DNA from: Chitinophaga pinensis
GTDB lineage: Bacteria; Bacteroidota; Bacteroidia; UKL13-3
DNA: 15,980 nt
Direction of reading: 5' to 3'
NCBI GenBank assembly: GCA_945875195.1
Contig: CAMCJW010000032.1
Coordinates: forward strand, 1-15,980
Below the pieces are notes generated by a model, which made no database searches, was not told the origin of the DNA, and worked only from the letters and a program-made list of their open reading frames with translations. Of this stretch, positions 1-8,152 are shown one piece after another. Within the stretch, counting starts at the first letter, position 1. Every line of letters starts with the position of its first letter. The translations under genes and the position numbers were made by a program.

Positions 1-116
1 AACATAATAATAAGCATAAAAATACCCCAAAACACCCCAAATGCAGTAAGTGTGGTTCTGAGTTTATTCTTACTCAAAGTTTGTAATACCTCGTTTATTC
101 TATCTGCATCAATCAT
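1..116 (-). CDS. ABC transporter permease, MacB/FtsX type (N-terminal fragment, cut by window edge)
   Basis: Only the first 38 codons are present; the gene continues beyond base 1. The start ATG lies 2 bases after the TGA of the neighbouring permease, so the two are almost certainly cotranslated. The visible protein begins MIDADRINEVLQTLSKNKLR and runs into a hydrophobic segment (GVFWGIFMLIIM). It closely mirrors the first 38 residues of the permease just upstream (NRLRTFLTGFSVAWGIFMLIV against NKLRTTLTAFGVFWGIFMLII), so it is a paralogous second permease with the same short cytoplasmic helix followed by the first membrane span. Tandem permeases behind one ATPase are common in Bacteroidota MacB-like exporters. 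The two permeases may form a heterodimer; that is inference. Substrate cannot be told. Confidence 0.85.
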   Translation of the reverse strand, partial: MIDADRINEVLQTLSKNKLRTTLTAFGVFWGIFMLIIM

Positions 117-118
117 GG

Positions 119-1351
119 TCACTCTCCTCTTAATGCATCAATAGGTTGAACCAAAGCTGCTCTTTTTGCAGGTAAAAATCCTGCCAAAATCCCCGCTATT
201 ACTAACAAAAGCACGGCATAAAGTGCCACCTTCAAATCCACCTCTGGCTTCCTAAAAAAATCAGAGTCTGGAATGTATTTCTTAAAAGCCTCTAATAAAA
301 AAACCCCTAGGATCAAACCGATATAACCAAACAAAGAAGTTATAAAAACAGCCTCTTGAAGAATGAGACTAACAATGCTAAATGGGGTTGCACCAAGTGC
401 TTTTCGAATACCAATTTCAACTGTTCTTTCTTTTACTACAATCATCATGATATTGCTAACACCTACAATTCCAGCAATTAAAGTACCGATACCAATAATC
501 CAAATAAACAAATTAATCCCTTGCATTAAGCCAATTAATTTCCGGTACTCTGTTAAGTTGTTCCAAACAAAAATCGCCTTCTTATCATTTGGGTCAAAAT
601 GATGTCTTTGCGCTAACATGGCTCGTAAATCTTGCGTGATGGCTTCACTGTTTTCAATGTCTTTTTCATCAATGCTCATCACAATTTGGTCGATTCTATT
701 GTTACCGGTAAACGCCCTTTGAGCTGTAGTTACTGGTAGGTAAGCCCTTCTGTTGTCTTGATCTCCACCATCATCGTAGAATATACCCACCACTTTAAAT
801 AAAATTCCATTTACATTAATCTCTTGCCCAATTGGCTCCTCTCCAACAAATAACTCCTCAACCATTTTTCTACCAATACAAGCTACTTTTCTAACCTGAA
901 TAATATCCAACTCATTGATAAATCTCCCTTTAATCAAATTAATTTTTTCAGGAAATATCATCCCTGGATTAACCCCTTTTACATTAAAATTTCCATATTT
1001 ACTTTTGTGGCTTATCAAACTAATATCCCACATGTGCATGCGTGCACTCATGTGTTCTACTTTTTTATAGTTATGCTCAACCAAAGTATAATCGTCGTTG
1101 GTAAATTTTATTTCCCTTCCAGCCTGATAACCTGCATAAGGCTCGGCCGTTTTGCCTGCATTTAACCAAACACTGTTAACGGCATCTCTGTTAAATTGAT
1201 TCTTTACACCATTTTCTAAACCATTTCCAGCGCCTAATAAAACAATGAGCATAAAGATTCCCCAAGCCACACTAAAACCTGTTAAAAACGTTCTTAACCT
1301 ATTTTTGGCAATGTTAGCCAATATCTCCTGCCACTTATCTATTTCAAACAT
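119..1351 (-). CDS. ABC transporter permease, MacB/FtsX type
   Basis: This is an inner-membrane subunit of a MacB-like ABC system, the class that drives export or lipoprotein handling by mechanical coupling rather than by moving substrate through the membrane spans. The 410-residue protein has a cytoplasmic amphipathic start, a first span at about residues 21-43, a large periplasmic MacB_PCD-type domain to about 275, then three spans (about 280-303, 325-355, 374-396). The loop after span 2 carries the characteristic VKERTVEIGIRKALGAT (306-322) that contacts the ATPase, and the C-terminus ends PIDALRGE, typical of the family. It starts 2 bases after the ATPase stop codon and its own stop is 2 bases before the next permease. 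The substrate is not evident. No membrane-fusion protein or outer-membrane partner is in the window. Confidence 0.93.
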   Translation of the reverse strand: MFEIDKWQEILANIAKNRLRTFLTGFSVAWGIFMLIVLLGAGNGLENGVKNQFNRDAVNSVWLNAGKTAEPYAGYQAGREIKFTNDDYTLVEHNYKKVEHMSARMHMWDISLISHKSKYGNFNVKGVNPGMIFPEKINLIKGRFINELDIIQVRKVACIGRKMVEELFVGEEPIGQEINVNGILFKVVGIFYDDGGDQDNRRAYLPVTTAQRAFTGNNRIDQIVMSIDEKDIENSEAITQDLRAMLAQRHHFDPNDKKAIFVWNNLTEYRKLIGLMQGINLFIWIIGIGTLIAGIVGVSNIMMIVVKERTVEIGIRKALGATPFSIVSLILQEAVFITSLFGYIGLILGVFLLEAFKKYIPDSDFFRKPEVDLKVALYAVLLLVIAGILAGFLPAKRAALVQPIDALRGE

Positions 1352-1353
1352 GG

Positions 1354-2013
1354 TTAAACAATCAATCCGTCTTTTAATTGAATGGTTCTTTGGGTAATTG
1401 CTGCAATGTCGTGCTCATGGGTCACAATCACAACGGTAATGCCCTGCTTGTTGATGTCTTTTAATAAATCCATCACCTCCAAGCTAGTCTGTGAATCTAA
1501 CGCACCTGTAGGCTCATCAGCTAAAATCAATTTTGGTTTTGATATCAATGCTCTTGCTATTGCCACACGCTGCTTTTGACCACCACTTAATTCATTTGGC
1601 ATGTGTTCTGCCCAATCTTTTAATCCAACTTTTTCCAAATATTCTAAGGCAATGGCATTTCTTTTCTTTCTACTTACGTTTTGGTAATACAAAGGCAAAG
1701 CCACATTTTCCATAGCATTTTTAAAGGTAATTAAATTAAAAGATTGAAAAACAAATCCAATTAATTGATTGCGTAATTGTGCAGCATGTTTTTCATTTAA
1801 ACTTTTAATGAGCTCTCCACCTAGCCTGTATTCTCCCTCATCATAAGCATCTAAAATACCAAGAATATTTAGCATGGTAGATTTACCGCTACCCGAGGAG
1901 CCCATAATGGAAACCATTTCGCCAGATTCAATGCTTACATCAATGCCTTTTAGCACATGTAAACTGCTGCTACCAGTATGATACGTTTTATGGATATTTT
2001 TTAATTGAATCAT
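1354..2013 (-). CDS. ABC transporter ATP-binding protein, MacB/LolD type
   Basis: Cytoplasmic ATPase that powers the two downstream permeases. At 219 residues it is a single complete nucleotide-binding domain of the LolD/MacB class. Visible motifs are Walker A GSSGSGKST (38-46), Q-loop Gln90, the signature LSGGQ (142-146), Walker B LILADE (162-167), a D-loop ALDSQ, and the switch His199 in VTHEHD. Its ATG overlaps the stop of the upstream S9 peptidase gene in an ATGA arrangement, so translation is probably coupled. The permease follows after 2 bases. LolD itself is less likely than a MacB-like exporter component because the permeases are of the MacB_PCD plus FtsX type and come as a tandem pair; this is a judgement from context. 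Confidence 0.95.
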   Translation of the reverse strand: MIQLKNIHKTYHTGSSSLHVLKGIDVSIESGEMVSIMGSSGSGKSTMLNILGILDAYDEGEYRLGGELIKSLNEKHAAQLRNQLIGFVFQSFNLITFKNAMENVALPLYYQNVSRKKRNAIALEYLEKVGLKDWAEHMPNELSGGQKQRVAIARALISKPKLILADEPTGALDSQTSLEVMDLLKDINKQGITVVIVTHEHDIAAITQRTIQLKDGLIV

Positions 2014-3941
2014 TCTGATGATTTCTTCACAAGAATTCTGCCACCCAAATTCTTGGCAAGAAATATTTCCATTGCACCATAAAAATCAAATTGATTCTCT
2101 TCATTTTGAAAGCCATGTCCTTCGTTGTCTTTAACCATATACTCAATCTTCACCCCACGTTTCTTTAATGCCTCAACAATTTGATCACTTTCAGCCTTAT
2201 TTACCCTTGGATCATTTGCACCTTGGGCAATAAACAAAGGTGCTTTAATTTTATCTACATGAAATAAAGGCGATGCATCTCTTAATAAAACAGAATCCTT
2301 TTGGGGATCGCCAACCATTTCATACATCATTTGCATAAAAGGTTTCCAATAAGGTGGAACCGTTTTCATAAAAGTAAATAGGTTAGAAACACCCACATAA
2401 TCTACCCCACAAGCATATAAATCTGGTGTAAAAGTTAATCCCGCTAAGGTTGCATAGCCCCCGTAACTTCCACCATAAATTCCAATGCGTTTTGGATCAG
2501 CAATACCTTCTTTAACCAACCAATTTACACCTTCTGTTATATCATTTTGCATGGTTTTACCCCATTGCTTAAAGCCCATCTCCCAAAACTTTCTACCATA
2601 CCCTGTTGAACCCCTAAAATTAATTTGAAGAACAGCATAACCTCTATTTGCCAAGAATTGTACTTCTGGATTCCAGCCCCATTCATCTCTGGCCCAAGGA
2701 CCACCATGTGGATTTACTATTAAGGGTAAATTTTTGGGGCTTACACCAACGGGCAAGGTTAAATACCCATTTATAGAAATACCATCTGAAGTTTTGTAGG
2801 TGATAGGTTTCATTTCACACATTTGCGCCTCATTTAACCATGGCGCTCTGTCAGCTATTTTTGTAAGTTCATCTTTGGCAACATCATAGAAATAAGTGGT
2901 TCCAAGACTTCTGTCGCTTATGGTTCGAACCAAATATTTATCCTCATTGCGATTATGTCCAGCAATATAGATTTCATACTTTGTACCCAATTTATTTTGC
3001 AACTTCTTATAAATTGACTCCGTAACTACATCTAGAAATTTCATTTCTAATTTAGAGGTGTTGTAACTAATAGCTGTTAACACTTTTCTTTTCCTAGAAT
3101 ATTCTAGCATATCAACATCTACTTCTGCATGCGAAAACAATTCCTCCATCTCCTTTCCATTGGCAATATCAAATTTAACAATAGCCGCTTTATCACGATT
3201 TAAATTTGAGCTAGCATACACATACTTGTTATCAAAAGTAAAAAACAAAGGACTCACACTTTCCTTAAATGAGGTGCGCAATACTTGTTTAAAAGGTGTT
3301 TTAGCATCCTCGCGGTATAGCATTACGTTATTAACACCATCCGATTGAACGGCAGCTCTGATAACCCCATTATGGTCGGTAATCCAATTGGAAACCCCAC
3401 CAGGGTTCTTAGCCTCCATCAATAAAGCGCCTGTTTTAATGTTTAATCTATACACATCAAATAATTCAGCATTCTCCTTGTTCATCCCTATCAAAATCTC
3501 TTCCTCTCGATCCTCTAAATCATCTACTATTTGAACATTCACTTTAGGGAAAGGAGTTAAGTCTTTTTGTATTTTGGTTTGAACATCAACAGCATACAAA
3601 TGGAAATTTTCATCACCCCCATTGTCTTTTATGTAAACAATTTGTTGGTCGCTTTTCCAAAAATATCCAGCAATATCTCTATCTGTTAAAAAAGTAATCT
3701 GGGAGGTATCACCCGATCCAATTTTTGTAACAAAAACATTCATTCTTTTATTAATTGGTTTGGTGAATGCTATGAGATTGCCCGAAGGGGATAGAATAAA
3801 ATAAGCATTGGTTGGATTCCTAAAAAAATCCTCCATGGGAACAATAGGTGCCTCAATTTGTTCTGTTTTTTTAGTTCCTGTGCAAGAAACTAAAATACTT
3901 ATGTAAAATAAACCACCCAACAAACATTTTGATATACTCAT
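2010..3941 (-). CDS. S9-family (prolyl oligopeptidase-like) peptidase, predicted lipoprotein
   Basis: A serine peptidase of the dipeptidyl/acylaminoacyl-peptidase group that would cut short peptides outside the cytoplasm. With the chosen ATG the protein is 643 residues. It opens with a lipoprotein signal (ILVSC, Cys20), followed by a beta-propeller-like region (about 45-370) and an alpha/beta-hydrolase domain (about 385-640). The triad is visible: Ser492 in GGSYGG, Asp577 in ANDPR, His609 in GHGF; the oxyanion-region HGGP is at 412-415. The frame is open for 16 more codons upstream to base 3989, but the lipoprotein signal starts at the internal ATG and a candidate promoter overlaps the longer start, so I use 3941. 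Its TGA overlaps the ATPase ATG, tying it to the ABC operon. The link may be peptide uptake or export, or only shared regulation; the sequence does not say. Confidence 0.93.
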   Translation of the reverse strand: MSISKCLLGGLFYISILVSCTGTKKTEQIEAPIVPMEDFFRNPTNAYFILSPSGNLIAFTKPINKRMNVFVTKIGSGDTSQITFLTDRDIAGYFWKSDQQIVYIKDNGGDENFHLYAVDVQTKIQKDLTPFPKVNVQIVDDLEDREEEILIGMNKENAELFDVYRLNIKTGALLMEAKNPGGVSNWITDHNGVIRAAVQSDGVNNVMLYREDAKTPFKQVLRTSFKESVSPLFFTFDNKYVYASSNLNRDKAAIVKFDIANGKEMEELFSHAEVDVDMLEYSRKRKVLTAISYNTSKLEMKFLDVVTESIYKKLQNKLGTKYEIYIAGHNRNEDKYLVRTISDRSLGTTYFYDVAKDELTKIADRAPWLNEAQMCEMKPITYKTSDGISINGYLTLPVGVSPKNLPLIVNPHGGPWARDEWGWNPEVQFLANRGYAVLQINFRGSTGYGRKFWEMGFKQWGKTMQNDITEGVNWLVKEGIADPKRIGIYGGSYGGYATLAGLTFTPDLYACGVDYVGVSNLFTFMKTVPPYWKPFMQMMYEMVGDPQKDSVLLRDASPLFHVDKIKAPLFIAQGANDPRVNKAESDQIVEALKKRGVKIEYMVKDNEGHGFQNEENQFDFYGAMEIFLAKNLGGRILVKKSSE

Positions 3942-3959
3942 CTGATAAACATTATCTAC

Positions 3960-3990
3960 CAAATTAAGTCCTACAACGTGGTAATCCAAA
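3960..3990 (-). promoter_or_regulatory. Candidate promoter for the S9 peptidase-ABC operon
   Basis: On the minus strand TTTG (3990-3987) is followed after 19 bases by TTAATTTG (3967-3960), a 7 of 8 match to the Bacteroidota -7 element TAnnTTTG. The expected transcript start, near 3955, lies downstream of the longest possible start at 3989 and supports the ATG at 3941. Motif matching by eye only. Confidence 0.4.
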
Positions 3991-4054
3991 CCGATATTTG
4001 ATGAGAGGTGCTAAATAGCCGCGAAAGGGAAGAAATAAATTATATTGCAGGCAA

Positions 4055-4702
4055 ATGAGAAACCTACTCAGTTATTTATTCCCCCAAAATATTCTAAAGC
4101 AAAAGTCGGCATTAAACGGCCTTTTGGAGGTAAATTTGGTGAATGGCAAAAAAATTTTAGATTCCTCTCATAGCAATTACTCTTTTGGTTCATTACAAAA
4201 AATTTTAAAAAGAGGCATTCAAGAAATACCTTTAATTACGGAATCTAAGAACATTTTAATTCTTGGCATGGGTGCTGGCTCAGTTGTTGAAACTTTGCGA
4301 AATGATTTTAACTCAAACGCACAAATTGACTTAGTAGATTTTGACCCAGTAATCATTGAAATAGCCAAGCAACATTTTAATCTTCACCTCAATAAAAATG
4401 TTAATTTAATAGAGGCTGATGCTCATCAATACCTCAAAGAATGCAAGCAACAATACGATTTAATTATTGTTGACTTATTCATTGACAACAATATTCCTGA
4501 AAAGTTTATCGGCACTGATTTTGTTCAGTATTTAAACAAACAATTGACAAAAAAAGGCAGTATTGTTTATAATACCATGAGGCAAACGCTGTCACCAGAA
4601 AAGAGACAGCGTTTGCAAGAATCATTTAAAAATTTAAACCTTTTGGTAAAAACAATAGAAAGGGTGCATGGCACAAACGACTTGCTCATTATTAAAAAAT
4701 AA
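4055..4702 (+). CDS. Spermidine synthase-like SAM-dependent methyltransferase
   Basis: A 215-residue soluble protein with a Rossmann methyltransferase fold most like the spermidine synthase family. It has the glycine motif ILGMGAGSV (69-77), acidic residues after strand 2 in LVDFDP (Asp95/Asp97), an EADAHQYL segment (120-127) that would hold the adenine, and LIIVDLFID (136-144) after strand 4. It is shorter than true spermidine synthases (about 280 residues) and I do not see the full polyamine-binding set, so the substrate is unknown. The gene stands alone: it is divergent from the S9 operon and convergent with the lipoprotein gene 24 bases away. The coding sequence near its 3' end contains a perfect 12-bp inverted repeat (4582-4616). 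Confidence 0.85.
   Translation: MRNLLSYLFPQNILKQKSALNGLLEVNLVNGKKILDSSHSNYSFGSLQKILKRGIQEIPLITESKNILILGMGAGSVVETLRNDFNSNAQIDLVDFDPVIIEIAKQHFNLHLNKNVNLIEADAHQYLKECKQQYDLIIVDLFIDNNIPEKFIGTDFVQYLNKQLTKKGSIVYNTMRQTLSPEKRQRLQESFKNLNLLVKTIERVHGTNDLLIIKK
4582..4616. repeat. Perfect 12-bp inverted repeat inside the methyltransferase gene
   Basis: GCAAACGCTGTC (4582-4593) and GACAGCGTTTGC (4605-4616) are exact reverse complements separated by 11 bases. The arms are more GC-rich than their surroundings and code for residues around RQTLSPEKRQRLQE. No T-tract follows on either strand, so it does not look like an intrinsic terminator. Confidence 0.85.
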
Positions 4703-4726
4703 GCCAAATTTCTGTTTGAACCCAAG

Positions 4727-5302
4727 CTATTTTATCACCAAAGGGAAATTAACTTCAATATCTGTGCTACCATTTGCTAATCCTCCAGTTTTAGGCGAGC
4801 TAACTGTATAGTGTTTCAATACCACATTTAAATTACCATTAGATTGGGTCACAACACCAGCATTTGCCTCAAAATTTAAGCCCAATTCAATGGGTGGTGT
4901 ATGGGTGTCAAAATCTAAAATCTTAATACCTAAGTTGGTATTAGTTGGCGTATAAACAAACCTATGGTTATTGGCATCTGCTTTTATCTCCTCACTTACA
5001 TTAAAAGTAGGATTTTTACTTTCATCTAAAATTGTGGTAGTTGCTATATATTTAACATTTGGCTTTAACATTATGGTGTCAATAGCAATTGCACTTCCAG
5101 GGCCGCCTGGCTGACTCCACTTATAAAAAAGCGTATCCTTAGAAATAGTATCCACAAATTGTATTGCAACAGTGGTGATTAATTCATTTTCATCATGGTT
5201 ATGGTCATCATCATGATCATCATCGTGTTTTTTACACGATGAAATTGCAGCAACACTAATAAGTAGAATAAAAGTTAGTTTTTTGAAATTGATTGTTTTC
5301 AT
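4727..5302 (-). CDS. His/Asp-rich lipoprotein linked to TonB receptor
   Basis: A predicted 191-residue outer-membrane or periplasmic lipoprotein. The signal peptide ends AISSC with the lipidated Cys at 23. Right behind it comes KKHDDDHDDDHNHDEN (24-39), a metal-ligand-like cluster with His at 26, 30, 34 and 36. The rest is beta-rich with no catalytic motif. From memory, its ELITTV start and the IEVNF ending fit a Bacteroidota lipoprotein family often labelled 'type 1 periplasmic binding fold superfamily' and often found beside TonB receptors; I could not check this. It begins 9 bases after the receptor stop codon and is the last gene of that operon. A role in capturing or handing metal to the receptor is inference. 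The codons around the Cys form a 9-bp hairpin (5220-5242). Confidence 0.85.
   Translation of the reverse strand: MKTINFKKLTFILLISVAAISSCKKHDDDHDDDHNHDENELITTVAIQFVDTISKDTLFYKWSQPGGPGSAIAIDTIMLKPNVKYIATTTILDESKNPTFNVSEEIKADANNHRFVYTPTNTNLGIKILDFDTHTPPIELGLNFEANAGVVTQSNGNLNVVLKHYTVSSPKTGGLANGSTDIEVNFPLVIK
5220..5242. repeat. 9-bp inverted repeat at the lipobox codons
   Basis: TCATCGTGT (5220-5228) and ACACGATGA (5234-5242) are exact reverse complements around five T. On the mRNA this hairpin would cover the codons for SCKKHDD, close to the start of the lipoprotein. It may simply result from the repetitive GAT/CAC codons. Confidence 0.6.
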
Positions 5303-5311
5303 GTTTTTTAA

Positions 5312-7645
5312 TTAAAAAGAAATTTGTAAATTGATAATAAAATTGAACCCGGGATCATTGGTAAAATACCTGAACCTACTCTGATAATCCCGGAAATTTT
5401 GGTTCAGGATGTTTTGAAAAGATAAATGAAGAAGCCATAATTTTGAGTTTGAATAGGGCCTAAAAGAAGTGCCAATATTAAAGTTAATAAGTGCATATCC
5501 TTTGGGGGGATCTGTATAATCTACTCCTGAAACATACCTATTTTGCTTGGCTACCCAAATACTTTGTAACTCAATACTTGTTGCCTTCAAACTTTTGGTA
5601 TCTTTAAAATTATAACCCAAAATATGTTCCATCCTATTGGCTGGCATCCAAAGAAGTGGCTGGCTTGAACCTAAATTTTGTGCATATAAATAACTCAACT
5701 TACTTTCCCATTGCCAAGCAATATTAGGGCTGTAAGAAGCACTTGCCTCGCTACCAATTAAACTTGCATTTTGTTGGGTAAACTGAAAAGCGGGAAAGGC
5801 TCCTCGTATGGTGAGTATTGGATCAGACATTGGATTTTTATACATAAAATCATTGAACAATTGCGCAAATCCATTGAGTTCAAAAAGCCAAAAGTTGTTG
5901 TTTTTCTTCACACTAATATCAAGCATAAAACTTCTTTCTGGAACAAGCAATGAATCACCAATCTCAAAACTTGCCACCCCATAATGCAAACCGTAGCTGT
6001 ATAGCTCGTTTACTGCTGGTGGTCGCCAACCAGTTTGCAAGGAGGCTGCCAACAAATAGTTGTGCTCAAACTTTTTAGTGTAAGTTAAACCAGCAGTGGC
6101 CCCATTAAAAAATCGTTCGTAAGCATAGCTCTTTTGGTAGCGAGTAAATCTTGCTACATTTAATTGCCGCACATCATACCTAAGTCCGAACGACAAACTT
6201 GCGTCTAGCCATTCTTTTCGGATCAAACCATAAGTACCAACCGACCAAGATTGAAAGGCTGGAATAATAAATTGTAGGCCAGCCACAGAGTTAGTTTGAT
6301 ACATTTCACTCGCCCCTAATTTAAACGCCCAATGGTCTCTGAATTTACGCTCATAGGTTTGCTCCATCGAAAAACTTTGTATTTCCAAATCCATTGCTGG
6401 CTTCCCTTGCAATGCTTGATTGTATAACCTGTCAGCATCATATTCTTTTCGCCTATTTACCTGCTGGGTGTATTGCCATTTAAACTTCGATTTTGGACTC
6501 ATTTGTACGCTCCATTGGGTAGTGAATAGTATATGCTCCACCTCTTGATTAGGCCTACCAATAGCATAGGTAAATGGAAGAATAATCAAAGGCTTGGGTG
6601 ATTGCAATGCCTTATTTAAATCATCAATGTTTCCTAAGTGTGAACCAATAAAAATACCTTGAGTGCTTGCATACCTGCTAATACCTGTTTCCCAAATCCA
6701 TTTCTTGTTGCCAAATACCATGTTAAAGGATTGGTTGTTTTCTTCAAAACCAGTATTGCTCATGTTATAAGTTGGGGCATGCGCATCACCTGCTTTGCGC
6801 ACACTACCATTCACGCGCCAAGCAAAGTACTTCTCTCCACCTATTCTACCTTCTAACATCAGCGAACTTGCACCTTGCAGGCTATTACTAAAACCTTGTA
6901 AGTTAATGGCACCATCAATGCCATTTGTTGTTCTCCATGGTTGTGGCAAAACACGAATTACCCCACCTATAGCTTCTGGTCCATACTCTATTGCCGCGCT
7001 GCCTTTAATTAAATCTACACCATTGGTTTGAAAAGGATCCAACTCTACCCCATGATCGTCGCCCCATTGCTGACCTTCCATTCTGGCATTGCCTTGCAGC
7101 ATCACCAAACGTTGCCCATGCAAACCTCTCACTACTGGTTTTGATATTCCACCAGCTGAATTCATGAGCGTAATACCATTCATGTTTTTCAGCAAATCAC
7201 TGATACTTTGCCCTTGCCTGGCACTAATTTCATCTGCCGATAAATAGTGATTCATGCTAATACTCAAACCACTTGAATGGCCCTTATCAATGACCAAACT
7301 TTCGTGCAAGTGACTAGATTCCATGCATAGTTTCACCACATAAGTTTCCTTTAGCGGAAGCTTAATTTTGGCATCAAAATGATGGTAACCTATATAAGAA
7401 ACATGCAGCAAACACTCGTTGCCAAACAATGAGTCGATAAACGACATTCCTTGCTCATCACTAATATGGTAGTGCCTATGTTTTGCTGCGCTGATTGTTG
7501 CCCCAAAAAGTGGCTCACCGCTAATGCTATCAACAACCTTTATTTTTAGAGCATGCCAATCTTGACCCCAAGTTTTTTGAGGAAGAACAGCAAACAATGG
7601 CAATAAAATAAATGTAGTGAAAGCAACCTGAAATGATTGTTTCAT
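5312..7645 (-). CDS. TonB-dependent outer-membrane receptor, ZnuD-like, probable metal uptake
   Basis: A 777-residue outer-membrane receptor that imports a scarce ligand using TonB energy. Residues 1-27 form a signal peptide (cut near TWGQ). A carboxypeptidase-regulatory-like domain spans about 33-107, the plug about 125-235 (RQGQSISDLLKNMNG, then VVRGLHGQRLVMLQG and GSAAIEYGPEAIGGVI), and a beta-barrel the rest, ending in Phe as expected for BAM recognition. WGDDHG (194-199) in the plug and RPPAVNELYSYGLHYG (541-556) in the barrel resemble conserved blocks of the ZnuD zinc-receptor group; this is recalled, not searched. The gene sits between a His/Cys-rich secreted protein (37 bases upstream) and a His/Asp-rich lipoprotein (9 bases downstream), which favours zinc or another transition metal over vitamin B12 or a siderophore. 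It is full length and intact. Confidence 0.9.
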   Translation of the reverse strand: MKQSFQVAFTTFILLPLFAVLPQKTWGQDWHALKIKVVDSISGEPLFGATISAAKHRHYHISDEQGMSFIDSLFGNECLLHVSYIGYHHFDAKIKLPLKETYVVKLCMESSHLHESLVIDKGHSSGLSISMNHYLSADEISARQGQSISDLLKNMNGITLMNSAGGISKPVVRGLHGQRLVMLQGNARMEGQQWGDDHGVELDPFQTNGVDLIKGSAAIEYGPEAIGGVIRVLPQPWRTTNGIDGAINLQGFSNSLQGASSLMLEGRIGGEKYFAWRVNGSVRKAGDAHAPTYNMSNTGFEENNQSFNMVFGNKKWIWETGISRYASTQGIFIGSHLGNIDDLNKALQSPKPLIILPFTYAIGRPNQEVEHILFTTQWSVQMSPKSKFKWQYTQQVNRRKEYDADRLYNQALQGKPAMDLEIQSFSMEQTYERKFRDHWAFKLGASEMYQTNSVAGLQFIIPAFQSWSVGTYGLIRKEWLDASLSFGLRYDVRQLNVARFTRYQKSYAYERFFNGATAGLTYTKKFEHNYLLAASLQTGWRPPAVNELYSYGLHYGVASFEIGDSLLVPERSFMLDISVKKNNNFWLFELNGFAQLFNDFMYKNPMSDPILTIRGAFPAFQFTQQNASLIGSEASASYSPNIAWQWESKLSYLYAQNLGSSQPLLWMPANRMEHILGYNFKDTKSLKATSIELQSIWVAKQNRYVSGVDYTDPPKGYALINFNIGTSFRPYSNSKLWLLHLSFQNILNQNFRDYQSRFRYFTNDPGFNFIINLQISF

Positions 7646-7682
7646 TCAAAAAATTTAACTGATAAAAAAGAATTACACTAGG

Positions 7683-8072
7683 TTAAATGAAGCTAGGCGG
7701 ATCTTTATTTCCAGTTTGATAATTGGCAATTACAACTAATTTTTGGATGTACTTTGTTGAAATATTAACTCCAATAATTAATGGAATAGTGTATTGAGAT
7801 ACGGAGCCAATATACCCTTTAACAAAATGAAACTGACAGGTAAAACAATTTGCATGATGTTTAGATAAATGCTGACCATGATTACATTGTTTATTAAACT
7901 CTCCTTGGCAATTACTAATATCTAAATCGCAATGATGATCTGCCTCAATTGTAGTATAAAGTGCTTCGAGGTGGTGGTCTTCCTCATGGAAATGTAAGGC
8001 ATTATATGGCAGCAAGCTTACACCCAAGAGGATGCTCAGTAATACGGCTATATGTTTTTTACCTAATAACAT
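7683..8072 (-). CDS. Small His/Cys-rich exported protein, first gene of the metal-uptake operon
   Basis: I do not recognise a named family with certainty. The 129-residue protein starts with a signal peptide or anchor (KKHIAVLLSILLGVSLLP). Residues 27-82 contain 11 His and 5 Cys, including HFHEEDHH (27-34), DHHC (45-48), HHANCFTC (72-79) and FHF (81-83). A hydrophobic stretch follows (about 88-103) and the tail ends GNKDPPSFI; short secreted proteins of the DUF2946 type have a similar C-terminal PP motif. The density of potential ligands points to binding zinc or copper in the periplasm or at the membrane. It is encoded 37 bases ahead of the receptor and has its own candidate promoter, so it likely leads the operon. 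Function as a metal chaperone or sensor is inference. Confidence 0.8.
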   Translation of the reverse strand: MLLGKKHIAVLLSILLGVSLLPYNALHFHEEDHHLEALYTTIEADHHCDLDISNCQGEFNKQCNHGQHLSKHHANCFTCQFHFVKGYIGSVSQYTIPLIIGVNISTKYIQKLVVIANYQTGNKDPPSFI

Positions 8073-8077
8073 TGTGC

Positions 8078-8108
8078 CAAAAGTAAGCTAATTTCTTCAA
8101 GATGTAAA
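8078..8108 (-). promoter_or_regulatory. Candidate promoter of the metal-uptake operon
   Basis: On the minus strand TACTTTTG (8085-8078) matches TAnnTTTG exactly and lies 19 bases after TTTA (8108-8105), one base off the TTTG -33 element. The -7 element ends only 5 bases before the ATG at 8072, so the transcript may be leaderless or nearly so. Confidence 0.45.
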
Positions 8109-8114
8109 TCTACT

Positions 8115-8152
8115 AATCACATTATGTAACCAATTATAAAATAATTGTGATT
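8115..8152. promoter_or_regulatory. Nested inverted repeats in the divergent metal-operon/hutU promoter region
   Basis: Two dyads overlap. The inner one is CAATTAT-AAA-ATAATTG (8131-8147), with perfect 7-bp arms. The outer one is AATCACA (8115-8121) and TGTGATT (8146-8152), perfect 7-bp arms 24 bases apart. The inner dyad has the AT-rich form of Fur/Zur-family operators and lies between both promoters, abutting the hutU -33 element. A Zur-type site is a guess; part of this could be chance in AT-rich DNA. Confidence 0.4.

Noticed and set aside
1034..1050. A short palindrome-like stretch, GTGCA-TGCG-TGCAC, inside the first permease gene.
   Set aside because: It has only 5-bp arms in coding sequence for alternating His/Met codons, so chance is enough to explain it.
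4703..4726. Terminator sought between the convergent methyltransferase and lipoprotein genes.
   Set aside because: The 24-base gap has no inverted repeat or T-tract worth calling.
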